Assembly (NCBI GenBank): GCA_019448385.1
Contig: JAGTXO010000029.1
Location: forward strand, 372,001 to 436,000
Direction of reading: 5' to 3'
DNA from: Diacronema lutheri
Taxonomy: Eukaryota > Haptophyta > Pavlovophyceae > Pavlovales > Pavlovaceae
Length of the DNA: 64,000 nucleotides
The stretch's first letter is position 1. Every line of letters begins with the position of its first letter. The position numbers and the translations under genes are program-made. This document shows, piece by piece, positions 61,919 to 64,000 of the stretch. Below the pieces are notes generated by a model. That model saw only the letters and a program-made list of their open reading frames with translations, was not told where the DNA came from and ran no database searches.

Positions 61919-64000
61919 GCGCGCCGCGCACGCCGGCGGCGCGCGCGCCGGCGCGGTCGACGCGGCGGACGCGGCGGCGCGCGACGGCCTCGTCGAGGTG
62001 GACGTGCGCGCGCGGCCCGCGGTGCTGCTGCGCGCGCTGCGCGCCGCGCTGGGCGCGGGCGCGGCGCTCGTGCTGAGCGGCGTCGACGCGTGCCCGTTGC
62101 CGCTCGCGCTCGCCGACGTGCTCGCCGCCGGGCCGCGGCTGCGCGCGCGGCACGCGCACACGGCGGCGGACGCGTTCAGCCCGCTCGGAGGCGGCGCGGC
62201 CGACGCGGCGGCGGGCGCGTGGGGCGGCGGCGGCGGCTCGGCTGTCGCGGCGGGCGCGGTCGCCGCCGCGCGCGCCGACGCGGCGCTGGGTACGGAGGCC
62301 GACTCGGCGGCCGAGGCGGCGGCCGCCGCCGCGCTGCGGCCGGCCGGCACGTGGGCGCCGCGGCTTGCGGTGCGCGCGGGCGACGCGCTGCTCGAGGCCG
62401 AGCCGACCTTCTGCGTCTACGTGCTCTCGCCGTGCGAGCGCGCCGCGTCGGCCGTGTGCGGGCCGGGCGACGAGCTGCGCGCGCCACTCGCGCGCGCGCC
62501 CGCCGCGCCGCGCGCCGCCGGCGTGGCCGCGGCCGACGGCGAGTGGCGCGGCGGGCGCGCGCTCATGCTCGACGAGTGGAGCGGCGGCGTGCTCTCGCCC
62601 GTCTGCTTCGCGCCGTCGGCGGGCTGCCTCGAGGCCGTGCTGCTGCGCGCGGCCGTCGCGCTCGAGCGGCCCGAGCTCGCGCTGCAGCACGCGGCCGTGC
62701 GCGCGGACGCGGCGCGCGCGGGCGCGGCGCTCGGCGCGCGCGAGCGCGCGCTGCTCGGCGCGCTCGCGCACGCGCACGGCCGCGTGGTCGAGCACGTGGG
62801 CACGCTCAGCTCGCTCGGCGCGCAGCGCGGCGCGCTCGCTGCCGCGCTCGCGCGGCGCGACGCGTGCGCCGAGAACGCCGCGCGGCTGGAGCGCGCGGTG
62901 GCGGAGTGGGCGCCCGTCGCGCGGCACGCGCTCGCCGCGCACGTCGCGCGCGCGAGCGTCGCGCATGCGGCGCGCGGCGCACGCGCGCGCCCGTCGGTCG
63001 CCGAGGCGGAGCGGCTGCTCGCGCGCGCGTGCCGCTCCGCGCGCCACCACCGGCTGCCCGAGGTGCGCGCCGCGCTGCTCGCCGCCGAGTACACGCGGCT
63101 CGCGCGCGCGGCGGGCGCGCGCGGCTGCGCCGACGCGCGCGAGCGGCTCGTGCTCGACGTCGCGCTCGCCGCGGCGGTCGACGAGGCGCGCACCGGCGTG
63201 CGCGTGTCGCGCGCGCTCGTCGGCGAGTTCGCCGCCGCCGCCGTCGCCGAGGCCGCCGCCGACGCCGACGCCGGCGCCGGCGCCGACCGCGCGCCCGCCG
63301 ACGCGCCCGCCGACGCGGCGCGCGCGCGGGCGGCGGGCGCGCTCTCGGCGCCGCTGGTGACGGCGGGCGGCCTCGGCGGCGAGCTGCGCTCGCCGCCCGC
63401 CGGCTGGCCCGAGTGGCTGCCGACGGGCGCGGCCGCGCAGCTGCGCGTGCTGCACGCGCTGCCCGCCGACGTCGGCCTCAAGAACCTCGCCATCTCGATC
63501 GGCTCGCCAAACGAGGAGACGCAGGCGGCGTGGCGCGCGTGGGTGCGGCTGCGCACGCCCGAGCGCGTGCCGCCGCCGCGCTTCGCGCGCGAGCTCGCCG
63601 GGCCGCTCGCGCGGCTGCTCGTCGTGCGCGCGCTCCGGCCCGACCGGCTCGCGCGCGCGGCGGACGCGTACGCCGACGCGGTGCTGCGCACGCCGCCCGC
63701 CGCCGCGGCGCGCGCGAGCGACGCGCCGGCCGGCGGGCGCGAGGGCGCGGGCGCGCCACTGCCGCCCGCGCGCGTGCGGCTCCTCGACGCGGCGGCGGAC
63801 GGCGGGCCGGACGCGCCCGTCGTCGTGTTCGCCGACGGCGGCGCGACCGGCGCGCTCTCCGCCGGCGCGCTCGCCGCCGACCTCGTGCGCGCGCTCGCCG
63901 CCGAGACAGGCTGCGGGCGCGCGCACCCCGACGAGCGCGCGCACGGCCGCGCCAGCGGCGGCGCGCTCCGGCTGGGCGGCGGCGGTGGCGGCGGTGGCGC
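40787..64000 (+). CDS. giant dynein heavy chain (partial, runs past window end)
   Basis: Exon 1 is 40787-60652 (6,622 codons, phase 0). Exon 2 starts 60786 and is still open at 64000 (1,071 codons). Order: tail DHC_N1 (about aa 860-1565, from VELEYWRRRMGALL); an EF-hand loop DRDGSGDASFGE (aa 2041-2052); linker DHC_N2 (about 2560-2830, LLEILAQAAVEPRAVLPRHL); AAA1 (P-loop GAPGAGRGE, aa 3289); AAA2 (GAPGSGKSE, aa 3724; LDGPVDGEW); AAA3 (GAAGCGK, aa 4556; CVDD); AAA4 (GPAGTGRRT, aa 5840); stalk CC1; microtubule-binding region and CC2 in exon 2; AAA5 (GWPLVLDPHG); start of AAA6 (LLVVRALRPDRL). Typical heavy chains are about 4,500 aa; this has 7,693 in view. Gly/Ala/Ser-rich inserts account for most of the excess. 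AAA1 lacks the P-loop Lys and Walker B acids. Confidence 0.9.
41697..41745 (+). repeat. 9-bp coding repeat (GGS) in dynein
   Basis: Five copies of GGCGGGTCC encode GGSGGSGGSGGSGGS in the N-terminal tail. Confidence 0.85.
43900..44007 (+). repeat. 12-bp coding repeat (Q-L-P/R-A) in dynein tail
   Basis: Copies of CAGCTGCCCGCG/CAGCTGCGCGCG, with a CCACGCTGCC variant at the start, encode a QLPAQLRAQLPAQLPAQ stretch within the DHC_N1 region. Confidence 0.85.
46193..46255 (+). repeat. (GCG)21 poly-alanine
   Basis: Twenty-one consecutive GCG codons (aa 1803-1823) in the dynein tail, followed by long Ala/Pro stretches to about 46560. Confidence 0.9.
49601..49657 (+). repeat. poly-glycine (19 codons)
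   Basis: Nineteen consecutive Gly codons, nearly all GGC, at aa 2939-2957 in the linker region. Confidence 0.9.
53642..53746 (+). repeat. poly-glycine (35 codons)
   Basis: Thirty-five consecutive GGC/GGT codons (aa 4286-4320) between the AAA2 and AAA3 modules; the longest homopolymer in the protein. Confidence 0.9.
59999..60064 (+). repeat. poly-alanine (22 codons, GCC)
   Basis: Twenty-two Ala codons, almost all GCC (aa 6405-6426), between AAA4 and the stalk. A different codon is used from the GCG run at 46193, so the two expanded independently. Confidence 0.9.
61866..61916 (+). repeat. poly-glycine (17 codons)
   Basis: Seventeen GGC codons in exon 2, within AAA5 after the GWPLVLDPHG motif. 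Confidence 0.9.

Noticed and set aside
60480-63944. 1,154-codon minus-strand frame
   Set aside because: Antisense of dynein exon 2, which is supported by stalk and AAA5 motifs.
1-64000. tRNA or rRNA genes
   Set aside because: I saw no cloverleaf-like or rRNA-like conserved sequence on reading, but a covariance-model search was not possible.

Overview
This window is nuclear DNA from a very GC-rich, flagellated protist. The best fit is a haptophyte (pavlovophyte-like) alga, but no rRNA or plastid marker is present to prove it. The evidence is eukaryotic gene content (spliced genes, WD-cyclophilin, CK1-like kinase, Pumilio, CIAO1, SepSecS), cilium genes (IFT38/CLUAP1, a giant dynein heavy chain, a Dpy-30/GAF/dynein-stalk-like axonemal protein) and small introns whose donors are mostly GTGCGC. 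Composition is so extreme that stop codons are rare in every frame. Open frames alone therefore mean little, and I relied on conserved motifs, reading phase across introns and start or stop context.

Layout. 1-508: probable 3' end of a cut-off gene. 944-3684: divergent UPF0029/IMPACT-type protein and a choline transporter-like (CTL/SLC44) protein. 3818-7791: PPWD1-type cyclophilin and an unrecognised protein with a USP-like C-terminus (both minus). 8035-8560: an unresolved possible gene. 8582-10839: head-to-head Dpy-30/GAF/stalk-like axonemal protein and a profilin-like protein. 11310-12027: BTF3/NAC-beta. 12689-13762: short-chain dehydrogenase. 14025-18731: a Cys-rich membrane protein and a subtilisin-like protease carrying Pro-rich repeats, two GDGxCC modules, a kringle and a C-terminal membrane segment (both minus). 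19085-23419: Pumilio (PUF) RNA-binding protein (minus). 23815-28990: SepSecS followed in tandem by cysteinyl-tRNA synthetase. 29319-32729: CK1-like kinase with a plant-MLK/HD16-like C-terminal region (minus). 32928-33929: CIAO1. 33972-34490: an orphan exon-like stretch. About 34910-39040: a non-LTR-type reverse-transcriptase element ending in a PD-(D/E)XK-like domain. 39122-40651: CLUAP1/IFT38 (minus). 40787-64000 and beyond: a giant dynein heavy chain, cut by the window end.

How the genes relate. Three cilium genes lie in the window, and CLUAP1 and the dynein start head to head 135 bp apart. SepSecS (Sep-tRNA to Sec-tRNA) and CysRS are adjacent tandem genes. CIAO1 shares a 198-bp promoter interval with the CK1-like kinase.

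Most notable: the dynein heavy chain has at least 7,693 codons in view, a first exon of 19,866 bp, many Gly/Ala-rich inserts, and a degenerate AAA1 site (P-loop Lys to Arg, Walker B Asp-Glu absent). Also notable are the Dpy-30/GAF/dynein-stalk-like fusion, the protease-kringle architecture, the GTGCGC donors with at least one GC-AG intron, and minisatellites confined largely to individual introns.
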